In this document: positions 48,424 to 57,872 of the stretch, in pieces | Position numbering within the stretch: position 1 is the first letter of the stretch | How the letters are laid out: every line of letters starts with the position of its first letter | Origin: Flavihumibacter solisilvae | GTDB taxonomy: Bacteria; Bacteroidota; Bacteroidia; Chitinophagales; Chitinophagaceae | DNA length: 64,000 bases | Direction of reading: 5' to 3' | Assembly (NCBI RefSeq): GCF_000814475.1 | Contig: NZ_JSVC01000005.1 | Span: forward strand, 186,001-250,000 | Program-made: the position numbers and the translations under genes | The notes under the pieces: model-generated | Seen by the model: only the letters and a program-made list of their open reading frames with translations | What the model was told of the DNA's origin: nothing | The model's database searches: none

Positions 48424-49491
48424 TTAAGCGGTAACTGCCGGCTCTTTCTGGTTTTCAGGACGGAGGCTGCGAACCGTCTTTCCTGCCTGCCACATTTCGC
48501 TTTCCCTGAGTTCTTTCAGTTCAGCTTCGAGTTTCTCCCGGTAATCAGCCTGGCTGTTGGAGTCAATGCTGCGCTGGGATTCCTTTCCTGTTGCAACACT
48601 TTCATAAAGCTCTTTGAAAACCGGTGCAGTTGCATCACGGAATTTTTTCCACCAGTCAAGTGCGCCGCGTTGTGCAGTTGTGGAGCAGTTAGCGTACATC
48701 CAGTCCATTCCATTTTCAGCTACCAGTGGCATCAGAGATTGTGTCAGTTCTTCAACAGTCTCGTTGAATGCTTCACTTGGAGTATGGCCTTTGTCGCGCA
48801 GCACCTGGTACTGTGCGGCAAAAATGCCCTGGATAGCGCCCATGAGCGTACCCCTTTCACCTGTAAGATCTGAATACACTTCTTTTTTGAAATCAGTTTC
48901 AAACAGGTATCCGCTTCCTACGGCGATACCAAGCGCAACAACCCTTTCACGTGCTTTACCAGTGGCATCCTGGAAGATGGCAAAAGAACTGTTCAGTCCA
49001 CGTCCCTGCAGGAACATGCGACGGAGAGATGTACCAGAACCTTTAGGAGCTACAAGGAAAACGTCAACATCCTTGGGTGGAATGATTCCGGTTTGCTCAT
49101 TGAATGTAATACCGAAACCATGAGAAAAATAAAGTGCCTTACCAGGAGTAAGATATTTTTGAACGGTTGGCCACAACTGGATCTGTGCAGCATCGCTGAG
49201 GAGATAGCAGATGATTGTACCTTTAGACAATGCCTCTTCGATATCGAACAGGGTTTTACCGGGAACAAATCCATCAGCAACTGCCTTGTCCCAGCTTTTT
49301 GAATTCTTACGCTGACCAACAATTACGTTGATGCCATTGTCACGCTGGTTGAGTGCCTGACCAGGACCCTGAACACCGTAGCCGATTACCGCTACTGTTT
49401 CATTTTGCAGGACTTCCTGCGCTTTGGCGAGTGGGAACTCTTCGCGAGTAACTACATTTTCTTCCACTCCGCCGAAATTTAGTTTAGCCAT
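48424..49491 (-). CDS. ilvC: Ketol-acid reductoisomerase
   Basis: A 355-residue class I enzyme, isomerising and reducing acetolactate and acetohydroxybutyrate. The dinucleotide motif GYGVQGPGQALN and the loop GQRKNSKSW, whose Arg and Ser residues fit NADPH preference, are visible. Metal-binding acidic residues lie in DLTGERGTLMGA. The gene follows ilvN by 59 bases and shares the ilv operon. Confidence 0.96.
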   Translation of the reverse strand: MAKLNFGGVEENVVTREEFPLAKAQEVLQNETVAVIGYGVQGPGQALNQRDNGINVIVGQRKNSKSWDKAVADGFVPGKTLFDIEEALSKGTIICYLLSDAAQIQLWPTVQKYLTPGKALYFSHGFGITFNEQTGIIPPKDVDVFLVAPKGSGTSLRRMFLQGRGLNSSFAIFQDATGKARERVVALGIAVGSGYLFETDFKKEVYSDLTGERGTLMGAIQGIFAAQYQVLRDKGHTPSEAFNETVEELTQSLMPLVAENGMDWMYANCSTTAQRGALDWWKKFRDATAPVFKELYESVATGKESQRSIDSNSQADYREKLEAELKELRESEMWQAGKTVRSLRPENQKEPAVTA

Positions 49492-49550
49492 CTTAACAAA
49501 TTAAAAATTGAAAATTAAAAATTTAAAAGTCGATCCGTTGTATTGTGAGA

Positions 49551-50141
49551 TCACATTGAAAAAACTTCATCCTGTTTGTCTAAGTATTCATTTTCCACCA
49601 CATGCTCAGACGGTTCCTGCAGTTCAAACTCCCGCAGTTTTTCATGGAACCCGCGACTCGCCTTGATGATAGCCACCCTGGCGCTTCTTACAAACTCGAT
49701 AAGTCCGTAGGGCTCCAATACGTTGATGAGCCGGTCAGTCTCTTCGCGATGACCCGTGGTTTCGAATACCGTGTAATCCTTTCGGATCACTACTGCTCTT
49801 GCGCCAAATTCGCGCAGCAGCCTTTCCACTTTTACCTTTTCTGCAATTTCATCAGTAGACACTTTATATAGTGCCAGTTCCTGCCATACAATTTCTTCGT
49901 TGTTATTGTAGTAGGCTTTAAGAACCTCAACCTGTTTCTCGATCTGGCGAACCAGTTTCTTTACCACTTCCTCCATTTCATGGATTACAATCGTAAAACG
50001 GTGAATGCCTTCCACTTCACTTGGAGATGTATTCAGGCTTTCTACATTGATCTTTCTGCGGGAAAATATGATAGCGATCCGGTTGAGCAGGCCGATCTGG
50101 TTTTCTGTATATACTGTTATGGTAAATTCTTGCTTGGACAT
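49551..50141 (-). CDS. ilvN: Acetolactate synthase small (regulatory) subunit
   Basis: A 196-residue protein with an N-terminal ACT domain (FTITVYTENQIGLLNRIAIIFSRRKINVESL) and a C-terminal ALS_ss-type domain. It binds valine or related effectors and activates the large subunit. It begins 17 bases after the ilvB stop. The symbol ilvH would be equally valid; the two names are not separable here. Confidence 0.93.
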   Translation of the reverse strand: MSKQEFTITVYTENQIGLLNRIAIIFSRRKINVESLNTSPSEVEGIHRFTIVIHEMEEVVKKLVRQIEKQVEVLKAYYNNNEEIVWQELALYKVSTDEIAEKVKVERLLREFGARAVVIRKDYTVFETTGHREETDRLINVLEPYGLIEFVRSARVAIIKASRGFHEKLREFELQEPSEHVVENEYLDKQDEVFSM

Positions 50142-50158
50142 ACAATAGGTTTAAAATG

Positions 50159-51898
50159 TCATTTAAGTCTGATTTCCGCAACACTGCATCCCTGTGGTAC
50201 CATTGGAAAGACATTGTTTTCTTTTCCGACCATTACCTCAAGAAGATATGCGCCCTTATGACTTATCATTGTGGAAACAGCTTCTTTCAGGTCTTTCCTG
50301 TCATTTATTGATTGTCCTGCAATGCCATAGCCTTTAGCCACCTGCACGAAATCGGGACTTGCAATATCCACGAATGAATACCTTTTTTCATGGAACAGCT
50401 GCTGCCACTGGCGAACCATTCCCAAAAACTGGTTATTCAGGATCAGGATCTTAACATCCACATTGCTTTGCATTATAGTTCCCAGTTCCTGTAAGGTCAT
50501 CTGGAATCCTCCGTCACCGATTACCGCAACTACAGTCCTGGCAGGGTCTCCATACTTCGCACCAATTGCAGCGGGCAATGCAAATCCCATTGTTCCCAAT
50601 CCGCCTGAGGTGACATTGCTTTTGGATTGCGTGAATTTTGCATAGCGGCAGGCCACCATCTGGTGCTGACCCACGTCAGTAACAATGATCGCATCACCGT
50701 TAGTCAGCTCATTCACAGTTTTGATCACTTCGCCCATGGTCAGGATATCAGAAGTTGGATTAAGTTCCGGTTCTATGCATGTAATCTTTTCTTCGTTCTC
50801 GTAGTCGCGGAACCGCTGCAACCATTGCGGATAACATTTCTGTTCGATCAGTTCTGTCAGAAGCGGGAGTGTTTCCTTGCAATCGCCCCATACCGGAACT
50901 GTGGTCTTCACATTCTTGTCGATCTCAGCGGGGTCGATATCGAGATGAATTACTTTAGCCTGTTTTGCATATTTATCCAGTCGTCCTGTAACCCTGTCAT
51001 CGAAGCGCATACCCACAGCGATCAGTACATCACATTCATTGGTAAGCACATTCGGTCCGTAGTTGCCGTGCATACCCAGCATTCCTACTGCCAACGGGTG
51101 ATCAGTAGGGAGCGCACTCATGCCCAAGATGGTCCAGGCTGTCGGGATCCCCGCCTTTTCGATGAACCGCTTGAATTCCATTTCAGCTTTTCCAAGAATA
51201 ACACCCTGGCCAAATATTACGAAAGGCTGTTTGGCCTCATTGATGAGTTGTGCTGCCTGCTTAATATAATCCTGCCTTACTACCGGTTTCGGGCGATAAC
51301 TCCTGATATGTGTACAGGCTTGGTATCCCTCATATTCGAACTGCTGCAATTGCGCGTTCTTGGTGATGTCTATGAGTACAGGGCCTGGTCTTCCGCTACG
51401 GGCAATGTAAAATGCCTTTGCCAGTACTGATGGAATTTCAGTGGCGTCCGTAACCTGGTAGTTCCACTTCGTAACGGGCGTCGTGATGTTTATCACGTCT
51501 GTTTCCTGGAACGCATCGGTTCCAAGGAGGTGCGCAAACACCTGGCCGGTGATTGCTACGACAGGAGTGGAGTCGATCATGGCATCGGCGAGGCCGGTAA
51601 CAAGATTGGTCGCACCCGGACCGCTAGTAGCGAATACCACACCGGTTTCACCCGATGTGCGGGCAAATCCTTGTGCCGCATGAATGCCGCCCTGTTCGTG
51701 ACGAACCAGGATGTGATCGAGCTTTTCACGGTAATCATACAGTGCATCATAAATTGGCATGATGGCACCACCGGGATACCCGAAAATTGTTTTGACACCT
51801 TCAGCGATCAGCGCTTCCAGAACAGCCTGCGAGCCGCTGATGGTGTTAGTCTTCGTCGGTAACACAGCCTTCTGCGGCTGATTTAACGTGCTTTGCAT
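50159..51898 (-). CDS. ilvB: Acetolactate synthase large (catalytic) subunit
   Basis: A 579-residue ThDP enzyme. The catalytic Glu is in [15 protein letters not shown], and the ThDP/Mg motif is [21 protein letters not shown]. It condenses pyruvate with pyruvate or 2-oxobutanoate. The start used, ATG 51898, lies within ilvD and gives a 53-base overlap; an in-frame GTG at 51865 would still overlap by 20 bases. No later Met is available before the conserved [11 protein letters not shown], so overlap is real either way. Confidence 0.95.
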   Translation of the reverse strand: MQSTLNQPQKAVLPTKTNTISGSQAVLEALIAEGVKTIFGYPGGAIMPIYDALYDYREKLDHILVRHEQGGIHAAQGFARTSGETGVVFATSGPGATNLVTGLADAMIDSTPVVAITGQVFAHLLGTDAFQETDVINITTPVTKWNYQVTDATEIPSVLAKAFYIARSGRPGPVLIDITKNAQLQQFEYEGYQACTHIRSYRPKPVVRQDYIKQAAQLINEAKQPFVIFGQGVILGKAEMEFKRFIEKAGIPTAWTILGMSALPTDHPLAVGMLGMHGNYGPNVLTNECDVLIAVGMRFDDRVTGRLDKYAKQAKVIHLDIDPAEIDKNVKTTVPVWGDCKETLPLLTELIEQKCYPQWLQRFRDYENEEKITCIEPELNPTSDILTMGEVIKTVNELTNGDAIIVTDVGQHQMVACRYAKFTQSKSNVTSGGLGTMGFALPAAIGAKYGDPARTVVAVIGDGGFQMTLQELGTIMQSNVDVKILILNNQFLGMVRQWQQLFHEKRYSFVDIASPDFVQVAKGYGIAGQSINDRKDLKEAVSTMISHKGAYLLEVMVGKENNVFPMVPQGCSVAEIRLK

Positions 51899-53522
51899 AT
51901 TTATAAAGAATTCCTTTGTTAACTTTCAATGATGGTTTTTTCCACTGTGACTTTCTCTGGCTGATCACGTCTGTCGCAACTTTGAGGTTGATCCGGTTGC
52001 TCACTGCATCAATCTCGATGATATCATCATCTTCAACCAATGCTATCAGTCCTCCTTCAAAGGCTTCCGGCGTGATGTGTCCGACGACGAAGCCATGTGT
52101 GCCGCCACTAAACCTTCCATCAGTGATCAGGGCAACAGATTTTCCAAGTCCTGCACCGATGATGGCAGCGGTTGGTTTCAGCATTTCAGGCATTCCTGGC
52201 GCTCCTTTCGGTCCTACCTGGCGGATTACCACAACATCGCCTTTTTTCACCCTGCCGGTTTCAATTCCTTTGATCAGCTCCTGCTCTCCATCGAATACCC
52301 TCGCAGGTCCTTCGAATCTTTCTCCTTCTTTACCGCTGATCTTTGCTACACTTCCACCTTCTGCGAGGTTACCATACAGGATCTGCAGATGGCCCGTTGC
52401 CTTAAGCGGATTTTCAAGCGGGTAGATAATTTTCTGCGTATCGAAATCAAGGTCTTTTACAGTTTCAAGATTTTCAGCCAGCGTCATTCCTGTTACGGTA
52501 AGGCAATTACCATGCAATAAACCTTTTTTCAGCAGGTACTTCATTACTGCCGGTACACCACCGTGTTCATGCAGGTCCTGCATAAGGTATTTACCACTGG
52601 GTTTGAAATCAGCAAGTACAGGAACCTTGTCGCTGCATGCCTGTACATCATCCTGGGTCAGGGAAACACCCACACTTTTTGCCATTGCGATCAGGTGTAG
52701 TACGGCATTGGTTGATCCACCAAGCACCATGATAACTGTCAGCGCATTTTCAAATGCCTCCCTTGTCATGATGTCGCCAGGTTTAATGTCTTTCTCCATC
52801 AGCAGGCGGATCGCTTTACCGGCAGCCCTGCACTCGTCTTGTTTCTCACTGCTGAGCGCAGGATTGGAAGATGAGTAGGGCAGGCTCATACCAAGGGCTT
52901 CAATTGCAGACGCCATCGTATTCGCAGTATACATTCCACCGCAAGCGCCCGCACCCGGGCATGAATGCTGAACAATTCCTTTAAAATCAGCCTCACTCAG
53001 TTGTCCCGCAATTTTTTGTCCCAGTGCTTCAAATGCCGAAACAATATTCAGGTCCTGTCCCTTGTAATGCCCTGGTGCAATCGTACCGCCATAAACCATT
53101 ATTGCCGGACGGTTGAGACGGCCCATGGCAATAATTGACCCGGGCATATTCTTATCGCAGCCTGGCACAGCAATTACAGCGTCGTAATACTGGGCGCCGC
53201 AAACAGCTTCGATCGAGTCAGCGATGATATCGCGACTCACAAGAGAATATCTCATGCCATCGGTACCGTTACTGATCCCATCACTTACACCGATGGTATT
53301 AAAGATCAGCCCGACCAGGTCTTCCTTCCACACACTTTCCTTGATCACTTTTGCAAGATCGTTCAGGTGCATGTTGCAGGTGTTGCCATCATAGCCCATG
53401 CTCACTACTCCGACCTGCGCCTTTGCCAGGTCTTCATCAGTAAGGCCGATGCCGTAAAGCATCGCCTGTGCAGCGGGCTGTGTGGGGTCCTGGGTGATCG
53501 TCCTGGAATATTTGTTCAGCAT
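51846..53522 (-). CDS. ilvD: Dihydroxy-acid dehydratase
   Basis: A 558-residue Fe-S enzyme dehydrating dihydroxy acids to the 2-oxo acids of valine and isoleucine. Cluster cysteines are in [15 protein letters not shown] and [16 protein letters not shown]. The motif [24 protein letters not shown] is complete. It follows ilvE by 35 bases and its last 53 bases overlap ilvB. Confidence 0.96.
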   Translation of the reverse strand: MLNKYSRTITQDPTQPAAQAMLYGIGLTDEDLAKAQVGVVSMGYDGNTCNMHLNDLAKVIKESVWKEDLVGLIFNTIGVSDGISNGTDGMRYSLVSRDIIADSIEAVCGAQYYDAVIAVPGCDKNMPGSIIAMGRLNRPAIMVYGGTIAPGHYKGQDLNIVSAFEALGQKIAGQLSEADFKGIVQHSCPGAGACGGMYTANTMASAIEALGMSLPYSSSNPALSSEKQDECRAAGKAIRLLMEKDIKPGDIMTREAFENALTVIMVLGGSTNAVLHLIAMAKSVGVSLTQDDVQACSDKVPVLADFKPSGKYLMQDLHEHGGVPAVMKYLLKKGLLHGNCLTVTGMTLAENLETVKDLDFDTQKIIYPLENPLKATGHLQILYGNLAEGGSVAKISGKEGERFEGPARVFDGEQELIKGIETGRVKKGDVVVIRQVGPKGAPGMPEMLKPTAAIIGAGLGKSVALITDGRFSGGTHGFVVGHITPEAFEGGLIALVEDDDIIEIDAVSNRINLKVATDVISQRKSQWKKPSLKVNKGILYKYAKHVKSAAEGCVTDED

Positions 53523-53557
53523 TATTCGATTCTGTATTTAAAATGGGTTATTGAATT

Positions 53558-54454
53558 TCAGAGTGTCGATGGTTCAGTGATTTTTTCTGTCACCAGTTCC
53601 TTGTAAGCCAATTGTATTTTGCGCGATATCGTATCATTCCATTCCTTTACCATGGGAACATCATCAAAGCTTTGCCATCCCACTACTTCTGCAGCTGTTC
53701 CACAGAAGAAGGCAGCGTCTGCCTGCTTAAGGTCTTCTGTAGTGAAAAGTTTTTCTTCCACTTCTATGCCGGATTCTCCGCAGAGCTCAAAGATTGTAGC
53801 GCGCGTGATACCGGGCAGGATATTTCCGGTAGGCGGTGTATATAGTTTCCCGTTTTTTTCAAAGAAGATATTTGCACCTGGTCCCTCAGCAACAAAGCCG
53901 TTGATATCATTCAGCAGTGCTTCATCGTAACCTTTTGCCTTTGCTTCCTGGCTAGCCAGTATCGAGTTTACATAATGTCCCGAAGCTTTAGCTTCAATCC
54001 TGAATCCCCGCGGATTTGGCCGCTGGAAGGAAGAGCCCATTACACGTAACAGCTTGTCACCCAGGAAAGGCTGCATTTCCCACACCTGGATAGTGATGTA
54101 CGATTCTGTGTTCACATTGAAGCTCATGTTTGCGGGAGCATAGACCAGGGGACGGATATAGGCATCCTGCAGATTATTGCGGGACAAAGTTTCGTATGTG
54201 GCATCGATCAGTTGATTTACAGACCAGTGATAAGGCATGTTGACCAAAGCAGCCGAACGCTCCAGGCGCTCATAGTGCTCTGTTGCCTTAAAGATCCTGG
54301 TTTCCCCTGACGCTGTCCGGTAAGAACGGATCCCTTCGAACACTGAGTAACCATAGTGAAGACTCTGGCTATACAGATCCATAGTTAATTCAGCGGCTTT
54401 CAGAAAGCTGCCATTATGGTAAAGGATAGTGTTGTTATCGTAATAAGTTGCCAT
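53558..54454 (-). CDS. ilvE: Branched-chain amino acid aminotransferase
   Basis: A 298-residue fold-type IV PLP enzyme. K156 in RIEAKASGHYVNS is the PLP lysine, and the family stretches EGIRSYRT, EALLNDINGFVAEGPGANIF and LPGITR are present. It performs the final amination for Ile, Val and Leu using glutamate, which gltBD can supply. It is the first structural gene after the ilv attenuator, whose terminator ends 35 bases upstream. Confidence 0.95.
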   Translation of the reverse strand: MATYYDNNTILYHNGSFLKAAELTMDLYSQSLHYGYSVFEGIRSYRTASGETRIFKATEHYERLERSAALVNMPYHWSVNQLIDATYETLSRNNLQDAYIRPLVYAPANMSFNVNTESYITIQVWEMQPFLGDKLLRVMGSSFQRPNPRGFRIEAKASGHYVNSILASQEAKAKGYDEALLNDINGFVAEGPGANIFFEKNGKLYTPPTGNILPGITRATIFELCGESGIEVEEKLFTTEDLKQADAAFFCGTAAEVVGWQSFDDVPMVKEWNDTISRKIQLAYKELVTEKITEPSTL

Positions 54455-54488
54455 AACTGATATTTTTTATTCTTTGATGCGGTTGCGG

Positions 54489-54526
54489 AAAAAAAAACGG
54501 TCCGCCTTTTTGGAGGCGGACCGTTT
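54489..54526 (-). terminator. Attenuator terminator of the ilvEDBNCA operon
   Basis: On the minus strand AAACGGTCCGCC (54526-54515) pairs with GGCGGACCGTTT (54506-54495), followed by a U tract of nine (54497-54489). An alternative antiterminator is visible: GGAGGTGG inside the leader peptide (54566-54559) can pair with CCGCCTCC (54519-54512), which includes the 5' arm of the terminator, using eight pairs with one G-U. The two structures exclude each other, as in classical leader-peptide attenuation. Confidence 0.88.
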
Positions 54527-54545
54527 GTATGTTGTTTTAATTCTG

Positions 54546-54644
54546 TTATATACAAGTACCACCTCCCAATGCAGGAATAATAATCACCACCACAATAATG
54601 ACTGCGATAAGAGAAGGGATGGTATGTAGATTATTCAACTGCAT
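54546..54644 (-). CDS. ilvL: ilv operon leader peptide (attenuator)
   Basis: A 32-codon ORF from ATG 54644 to TAA 54548-54546. Sixteen of its 32 residues are branched-chain: eight Ile, four Val, four Leu. The core AVIIVVVIIIPALGGG closely resembles the enterobacterial ilv leader in spirit and partly in letter (VVVIIIP). The Gly codons after the core form the antiterminator strand. Ribosome stalling on the Ile/Val run would expose that strand and open ilvEDBNCA; translation to the stop would cover it and permit termination. The symbol denotes function, not proven homology. It lies 71 bases after leuB. Confidence 0.88.
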   Translation of the reverse strand: MQLNNLHTIPSLIAVIIVVVIIIPALGGGTCI

Positions 54645-54665
54645 GACACGAGGTCGTATGTTTTA

Positions 54666-54673
54666 CGAATATA
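54666..54673 (-). promoter_or_regulatory. Candidate -7 box of the ilv leader
   Basis: The minus strand reads TATATTCG, one mismatch from TAnnTTTG, 21 bases before the leader ATG. The leuA promoter candidate has the similar box TATTTTCG. No TTTG at -33 is seen. Confidence 0.35.
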
Positions 54674-54705
54674 AAACCGCCGTGCCGAATAAAAAAAGAA
54701 CTGAT

Positions 54706-54726
54706 CGATTATTTTTTAAATAATCG
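54706..54726 (-). terminator. Weak AT-rich hairpin at the leuB stop
   Basis: CGATTATT and AATAATCG form an eight-pair stem with a five-base loop that includes the leuB stop codon. On the minus strand a seven-T run follows nine bases later. It may end the leu transcript weakly, so some leu transcripts could run into the ilv leader. Confidence 0.35.
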
Positions 54727-55831
54727 TGGATTTTCTCAACTGGATATTTTCCGGGTGCAATTCGCTGGGGATCTTGTCCTGTACAAGATCACTGATCAAC
54801 TCACCTATTGTAGAGGTGAAATAAAAATTAACAGGATCTATATCTTTTGTAACAAAACTGTTATCGAGTGTCCATTGCACAGCACTGCGCACTTTAGCTG
54901 CTTCAGTGTGTAATCCGAAATGATCAAGCAACATTGCGGCAGACAATATGGATCCCAGCGGATTGGCAATGTCTTTACCTGCTGCCTGCGGGTATGAACC
55001 ATGGATAGGCTCAAACAATGCCCCGCCGTTTCCTACAGATGCTGAAGGCAGCAATCCCAGGGATCCCGTAATCACGCTTGCTTCATCGCTGAGGATATCG
55101 CCAAACATATTTTCGGTGAGGATCACATCAAACTGTTTCGGATTCACAATCAGCTGCATAGCGGCATTGTCAACAAACAGAAAATCAACCGTTACATCCG
55201 GGTATTGTGATGCCATTGCCTGCACCACTTTCCTCCATAGCCTGGAAGTTTCAAGTACATTGGCTTTGTCAACCAGCGTCAGTTTTTTCCTTCTCTTTTG
55301 CGCTGCTTTGAACGCGAGGTGCGCGATTCTTTCTATTTCTGCTGCAGAATAAGAGCATTCGTCGGAAGCTGTGGTGCCGTCATCCGACAGGTTCTTGGCA
55401 CCGAAATAGATACCTCCTGTGAGTTCACGGTAAATAACGCAATCCACACCCTCCAGGTTTTTTGCCTTCAGGGGAGACAGGTGTTGCAATGTCGGAAATG
55501 TATTTACCGGACGTATGTTGGCAAACAGCTGCAGCGATTTGCGGAGCTTTAACAGGCCCTGCTCCGGGCGTACTTTGGCCGAAGGGTCATTGTCATATTT
55601 GGGATGCCCGATGGCACCAAACAATACTGCGTCACTATTAAGGCACAGTTCTATTGTTTCGTCGGGTAATGGATTGCCGGTCTTGTCAATGGCATCTGCA
55701 CCCATCAGGCCGAAAGAGTAATGAAATTTATGATTATAATGTTTAGCAACAGCATCAAGCACTTTAATCGACTGTTGTGTTACTTCCGGTCCGATTCCAT
55801 CACCTAATATGACTGCAATTTTCTTTTCCAT
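54716..55831 (-). CDS. leuB: 3-isopropylmalate dehydrogenase
   Basis: A 371-residue NAD-dependent beta-decarboxylating dehydrogenase. The nucleotide and metal motifs GDGIGPEV, DKANVLETSRLW, NMFGDILSDEASVITGSLGLLPSASVG and EPIHGSYPQAAGKDIANP are all present. It makes 2-oxoisocaproate, the keto acid of leucine. It starts 9 bases after the stop of the ABC ATPase gene that separates it from leuD. Confidence 0.96.
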   Translation of the reverse strand: MEKKIAVILGDGIGPEVTQQSIKVLDAVAKHYNHKFHYSFGLMGADAIDKTGNPLPDETIELCLNSDAVLFGAIGHPKYDNDPSAKVRPEQGLLKLRKSLQLFANIRPVNTFPTLQHLSPLKAKNLEGVDCVIYRELTGGIYFGAKNLSDDGTTASDECSYSAAEIERIAHLAFKAAQKRRKKLTLVDKANVLETSRLWRKVVQAMASQYPDVTVDFLFVDNAAMQLIVNPKQFDVILTENMFGDILSDEASVITGSLGLLPSASVGNGGALFEPIHGSYPQAAGKDIANPLGSILSAAMLLDHFGLHTEAAKVRSAVQWTLDNSFVTKDIDPVNFYFTSTIGELISDLVQDKIPSELHPENIQLRKSTII

Positions 55832-55840
55832 GGTTGGGAT

Positions 55841-57247
55841 TTATGCTGATAATAATTTTTCTGAAAAATGCTCACCTATGAATGCAGTACCATTTTCGAG
55901 TACCAGTTTTTTACTGATGCACTCCGGCAGTTCAGTTTCATAATGTGTTACATAAATAAGTGTTCGCTCCGGATCATCGCAAAGGCGGTCAACAAGATTT
56001 ATGAAAGCAGTCCGCTGGTGATCATCGAGCCCCTGGCAGGGTTCGTCGAGAATCAGCAGGTGTGGGTTTTTAATCATAGCCCGTGCGAGTAATGCCAGGC
56101 GCTGATGACCTGTCGAAAGTAAGGAAAGCAGCCTGTGCTGAACTGCTGTGAGGCCAAACAGTTCCAGCCATTTCACTACTTCTGCGTGCTGTGACTCATT
56201 CAACTGGCGAAAAAGCCCGATCGTGTCGAACAATCCGGATGCAACCGCCTGGTAACAGGTGATACTGCTGTCAAAATACCATTGAAGTTCAGGTGATACA
56301 TAACCGATATTTTTCTTGATGTCCCAGATGCTTTCGCCGGTTCCCCTTTTCCTGTCGAAGAGTAAAATGTCGTTACAGTATGCTTTTGGATTATCGCCCG
56401 TGATGAGGCTGATCAATGTTGATTTTCCGGTACCATTTGCCCCCTTGAGCCACCATCTTTCTCCGTTCCTGATGGTCCAGTTCACATTGTTCAGAAGTCT
56501 TTTGTCACCATAGCTGATCTCATTTTGATGCATCTCCACTACGATCTGAAAATGGTGGGGGAGTTGTGCGATATCGATCCGGGGACTTTCAAATTTTCTT
56601 TCGGATGTGTGAACAGGGAGTCCCGCTGTGTTTCCAAAGTATGCCTGTTTGCCACTGTCCAGCAGCAGCGCGTAATCAATAAACAGCGGGCATTCTTCCG
56701 GATCACAGATGATAATAAACCTGCATCCTGTACAGGACTTTTCTTCCATGATCTTTCGCAACAGGGCACGGCTGGCTGTATCCATACCGGTAAAAGGTTC
56801 ATCTAGGATGTATACCGGTGCATTTTGCTGAAAAGCCTTGATGAGCTGGAATCTTTTATGTTCACCGCTTGACAGGTGAAGAAGGGGAGTGTCCAGCCTT
56901 TCCTGGAGACCAAATACCCTTAGCAATCTCAAAGTTTCCTCTGACAAATGTTCGAGGTCTTCACGCAGGGTTGCAGAATCGTCCGCTTCCATGCTGTTGA
57001 ATCGCTGCTGGTAATAGAACTGGCTGACATGCGACCGGTTCGTAAAATGATAATGCTGATCTACCCGTAATGCGTGAACCGTAAGTCTTGAAGACAAGGC
57101 GTGGGCAAGCGACGTTTTCCCGCTTCCCGAAGAACCGCTGATGAGCAGGTGACTGCCTGCAGGCAATTCAAATGCGATACCATCCAGAATTTTTTTCCCA
57201 CTGAGTTGAAGGGAAACATTATTTACTATGATGGTATCCCGGTTCAT
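55841..57247 (-). CDS. Tandem ABC ATPase (ModF/PhrA-like) inside the leu operon
   Basis: A 468-residue protein of two ABC domains and no membrane segment. Domain 1 has Walker A SGSSGSGKTSL, signature LSSGEHKRF and Walker B VYILDEPFTGMD. Domain 2 has Walker A KGANGTGKSTL, signature LSTGHQRLAL and Walker B LLILDEPCQGLD. The layout resembles ModF/PhrA of Enterobacteria, whose role is unclear, rather than ABC-F factors. Its ATG shares one base with the leuD stop (TGATG at 57249-57245), and leuB follows 9 bases after its stop, so it is fully embedded in the operon. Whether it serves leucine synthesis or is a passenger is unknown. Confidence 0.85.
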   Translation of the reverse strand: MNRDTIIVNNVSLQLSGKKILDGIAFELPAGSHLLISGSSGSGKTSLAHALSSRLTVHALRVDQHYHFTNRSHVSQFYYQQRFNSMEADDSATLREDLEHLSEETLRLLRVFGLQERLDTPLLHLSSGEHKRFQLIKAFQQNAPVYILDEPFTGMDTASRALLRKIMEEKSCTGCRFIIICDPEECPLFIDYALLLDSGKQAYFGNTAGLPVHTSERKFESPRIDIAQLPHHFQIVVEMHQNEISYGDKRLLNNVNWTIRNGERWWLKGANGTGKSTLISLITGDNPKAYCNDILLFDRKRGTGESIWDIKKNIGYVSPELQWYFDSSITCYQAVASGLFDTIGLFRQLNESQHAEVVKWLELFGLTAVQHRLLSLLSTGHQRLALLARAMIKNPHLLILDEPCQGLDDHQRTAFINLVDRLCDDPERTLIYVTHYETELPECISKKLVLENGTAFIGEHFSEKLLSA

Positions 57248-57840
57248 CAGGCCATGTTCTTTTCGTGTTGTTCTATTTCTTTCCTGATGCTCAGCAGGTA
57301 ATCAATATCATCATAACCGTTGAGCAGGCAGGTTTTCTTATAAGGATTTATGTCGAATGTCGTGGTCAGCCCAACAGAAGGTAAACTGATAGTCTGGGCT
57401 GGAAGATCGACTTCTAGGGTTGTAGCCGGATCTTTTTCTATAGCGCTGAAAAGCTGTTGCAGGAAATCTTCGCTTACCTGTACAGGCAGCAGGAAGTTAT
57501 TAAGTGAGTTGTTGCGGAAGATGTCAGCAAAAAAGCTGCTCACAACCACATCAAAACCATAATCTTTAATAGCCCATGCAGCATGTTCGCGGGATGATCC
57601 GCAGCCGAAATTCTTACCGGCTACCAGGATCTTTCCACTGAAAAGCGGATTATTGAGGATAAAATCTTTCTTCTGCTGGTTTTCGTCGTCATTCTCAAAA
57701 CGCCAGTCGCGGAAAAGGTTCTTGCCGAATCCGTCACGGCTTGTTGCCTTGAGGAAGCGTGCTGGTATTATCTGGTCTGTATCTACATTCTCGATGTGAA
57801 CCGGAACAGCTGTCGATGTTATGGTAGAAAGTGACTTCAT
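57247..57840 (-). CDS. leuD: 3-isopropylmalate dehydratase small subunit
   Basis: A 197-residue swivel-domain subunit. The family motif [13 protein letters not shown] and the substrate loop [21 protein letters not shown] are complete. It works with LeuC to isomerise 2- to 3-isopropylmalate. It starts 32 bases after the leuC stop and its stop overlaps the ABC ATPase start. Confidence 0.96.
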   Translation of the reverse strand: MKSLSTITSTAVPVHIENVDTDQIIPARFLKATSRDGFGKNLFRDWRFENDDENQQKKDFILNNPLFSGKILVAGKNFGCGSSREHAAWAIKDYGFDVVVSSFFADIFRNNSLNNFLLPVQVSEDFLQQLFSAIEKDPATTLEVDLPAQTISLPSVGLTTTFDINPYKKTCLLNGYDDIDYLLSIRKEIEQHEKNMA

Positions 57841-57872
57841 TTGTCTTAGTTTTCCCTTTGCCTTTTTTACTT

